Positions 34,427 to 35,560 of a stretch of 35,560 bases of DNA are shown piece by piece (position 1 is the stretch's first letter; every line of letters begins with the position of its first letter). Position numbers and translations under genes: made by a program. Under the pieces are notes generated by a model, which was not told the DNA's origin, searched no databases, and saw nothing but the letters and a program-made list of their open reading frames with translations. The DNA is from Burkholderiales bacterium. GTDB lineage: Bacteria; Pseudomonadota; Gammaproteobacteria; Burkholderiales; Burkholderiaceae_C. The stretch is from NCBI GenBank assembly GCA_018969975.1, contig JAGWXI010000022.1, forward strand, positions 1 through 35,560, in the 5' to 3' direction.

Positions 34427-35560
34427 CAAAAACTGATTAGCGTTTAGCTCTGGGGGTAAGAAACCAGCTACAGGCCTGGTTGCAAAATTATTTGTCACGA
34501 CAGGAGATGTCCTTGCACTGTCTTGGATGAAATTGAGAAGCGTGATCAACTGATTCAAATTCGAGCTATCTAAATTTGCCATTTGCGTATCGGTTACTGC
34601 TAAAAGTTGCCGTGAATTCATCCGATTGAGAAGCGGTGCAATTTGGTTTGGAGTCAAGTTTGCAATTTGCTGGGGCGATAGTGGAACAGTCGCAACAGGA
34701 GCTGGCGCTGCACCTGCAAGTTGTGGGGGAGGCGGTTGGTCATTCATCAACGATGCGGCAGCGATACGAGACACGGGTTGGTTGATATAGATCGTAGTGG
34801 TAGTGTTGGAATTCAGAGCCCTTTGTTGCACAAAGTTCATCAAAATATTCAACTGATTAATTGACTGCGTATCAAGTCGTGCCATTTGCGTATTGGTAAT
34901 GGCCATCAACTGGTTGGCGTTGAGTTGGCTAATCAACGGTGACAACTGTGTAGGATCAAGTTCTGAAACTTGTCTTGGCGTTAAATTGACTGTAATGTTG
35001 GTTTGTGCAAATGACTGGTTTCCTACTGGCTCATTGGACTTTGGTTGCTCATTAAGCAGTGCATTACTGGCGAGTCTAGAAACAGGTTGATTCACAAATA
35101 CATTGATATTCGCAGTATTTCCTCCGCTAGCAGGGTTATTGCCATTTGCAGGGCCGTTGTTACTTGCAGTTCTCTGCTGCACAAAGTTCATCAATATCGT
35201 GAGTTGGTTAAGTGCTCGTCCGTCCATTCTTGCCATTTGTGTATCGGTAATGGCCATTAACTGGTTGGCATTAAACTGATTGATCAACGCAGCGAGTTGG
35301 GCTGGATCTAGCTCAGACACTTGCTTGGGAGTTAATGACACGCTGGCCAGTGTTGCAGTAGGTGCAGGAATAGGTGGGGTGAGAGGTGCAACATTAGGCT
35401 GATCGGCCAACAATGCTGCGCCGGCAAGTTTCGCGACAGGCTGGTTGATAAAAATATTCGTGTTGTTTATACGATTGCCAGGAGTGGTAGGTCCCGCATT
35501 AGCAATAGGGTTAGTGGCTCTGTCTTGGACAAAGTTCAACAGTACCGTCAATTGATTGAG
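34415..35560 (-). CDS. Large repeat protein, C-terminal part (5' end outside window)
   Basis: I do not recognise a named family. The open frame continues past the window edge: bases 35552-35560 still read Leu-Asn-Gln, completing a repeat unit. The visible 381 residues hold three repeats (about 35551-35204, 35203-34853 and 34852-34550) and a 44-residue tail. Each unit carries NFVQxR, a variable Asn/Pro/Gly spacer, a VNQPVSRLA box, then LTPxQVSELDP and NANQLMAITDTQMARLD. The sequence is rich in Asn, Gln, Ala and Leu, has no cysteine and few charges, and has no membrane helix in the visible part. Such composition suits an extracellular or surface repeat protein, an inference. It converges on the HD-GYP regulator. 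Confidence 0.85.
   Translation of the reverse strand, partial: LNQLTVLLNFVQDRATNPIANAGPTTPGNRINNTNIFINQPVAKLAGAALLADQPNVAPLTPPIPAPTATLASVSLTPKQVSELDPAQLAALINQFNANQLMAITDTQMARMDGRALNQLTILMNFVQQRTASNNGPANGNNPASGGNTANINVFVNQPVSRLASNALLNEQPKSNEPVGNQSFAQTNITVNLTPRQVSELDPTQLSPLISQLNANQLMAITNTQMARLDTQSINQLNILMNFVQQRALNSNTTTTIYINQPVSRIAAASLMNDQPPPPQLAGAAPAPVATVPLSPQQIANLTPNQIAPLLNRMNSRQLLAVTDTQMANLDSSNLNQLITLLNFIQDSARTSPVVTNNFATRPVAGFLPPELNANQFLNQP

Noticed and set aside
34550-35551. Tandem units as a CRISPR array or DNA satellite
   Set aside because: Units are about 300-350 bases, in frame, and conserved at protein level with diverged DNA, so they are protein repeats.

Overview
The window reads as a chromosomal segment of a betaproteobacterium, most likely Burkholderiales and near Comamonadaceae. 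This is an inference from the flavour of the proteins (DUF2783/VOC pair, gcvTHP order, scoAB, the hup - tRNA-Val - ppiD - tRNA-His block) and from moderate, mixed base composition; no rRNA or species marker is present. Almost all of it is densely packed core-type genome. No insertion sequence, prophage, CRISPR array or plasmid gene is visible. No gene-free stretch exceeds 300 bases; the longest are about 205 bases before hup (promoter and inverted repeat) and about 250 bases before gcvT (tandem glycine riboswitch).

Layout. 1-2.8 kb: a small DUF2783 protein and a VOC-fold protein, then convergent nth (endonuclease III), which is bracketed on both sides by a palindromic GGGGTCAGA repeat, then a PLP aminotransferase. 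2.8-7.5 kb: gcvT-gcvH-gcvP on the minus strand, led by a two-aptamer glycine riboswitch; gcvT most likely starts at a TTG just downstream of it. 7.5-13.8 kb: catabolic and redox genes: ETF-ubiquinone oxidoreductase, an SDR, an AhpD-like protein, both subunits of a 3-oxoacid CoA-transferase, and succinate-semialdehyde dehydrogenase. 13.9-19.3 kb: translation genes: alaS, then on the minus strand a renalase-like flavoprotein, gluQ, trmB and an RluA-type pseudouridine synthase. 20.5-27.9 kb, plus strand: pirin and flavodoxin pair, dnaE, pgsA, a DMT transporter and a tartrate/D-malate dehydrogenase. 28.1-30.5 kb: hup, tRNA-Val with a strong terminator, ppiD, tRNA-His.

30.5 kb to the end is the most unusual part and looks more AT-rich. 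A PhnD-like periplasmic binding protein and a membrane histidine kinase are separated by one base. Divergent from them is a response regulator carrying a non-canonical HD-GYP domain (GSGFP in place of GSGYP) and an unrecognised C-terminal domain. Convergent with that gene is the 3' end of a large Asn/Gln-rich protein built of roughly 100-117-residue repeats, which runs off the window. A working hypothesis is a ligand-sensing, cyclic-di-GMP-linked three-part signalling cassette, possibly connected with the repeat protein; only the gene order and domain content are directly seen.

Other points: alaS and dnaE each have a -10 like hexamer so close to the start codon that leaderless mRNAs are possible, and several longest-ORF starts (gcvT, gabD, dnaE, pirin, renalase-like) are better placed downstream.
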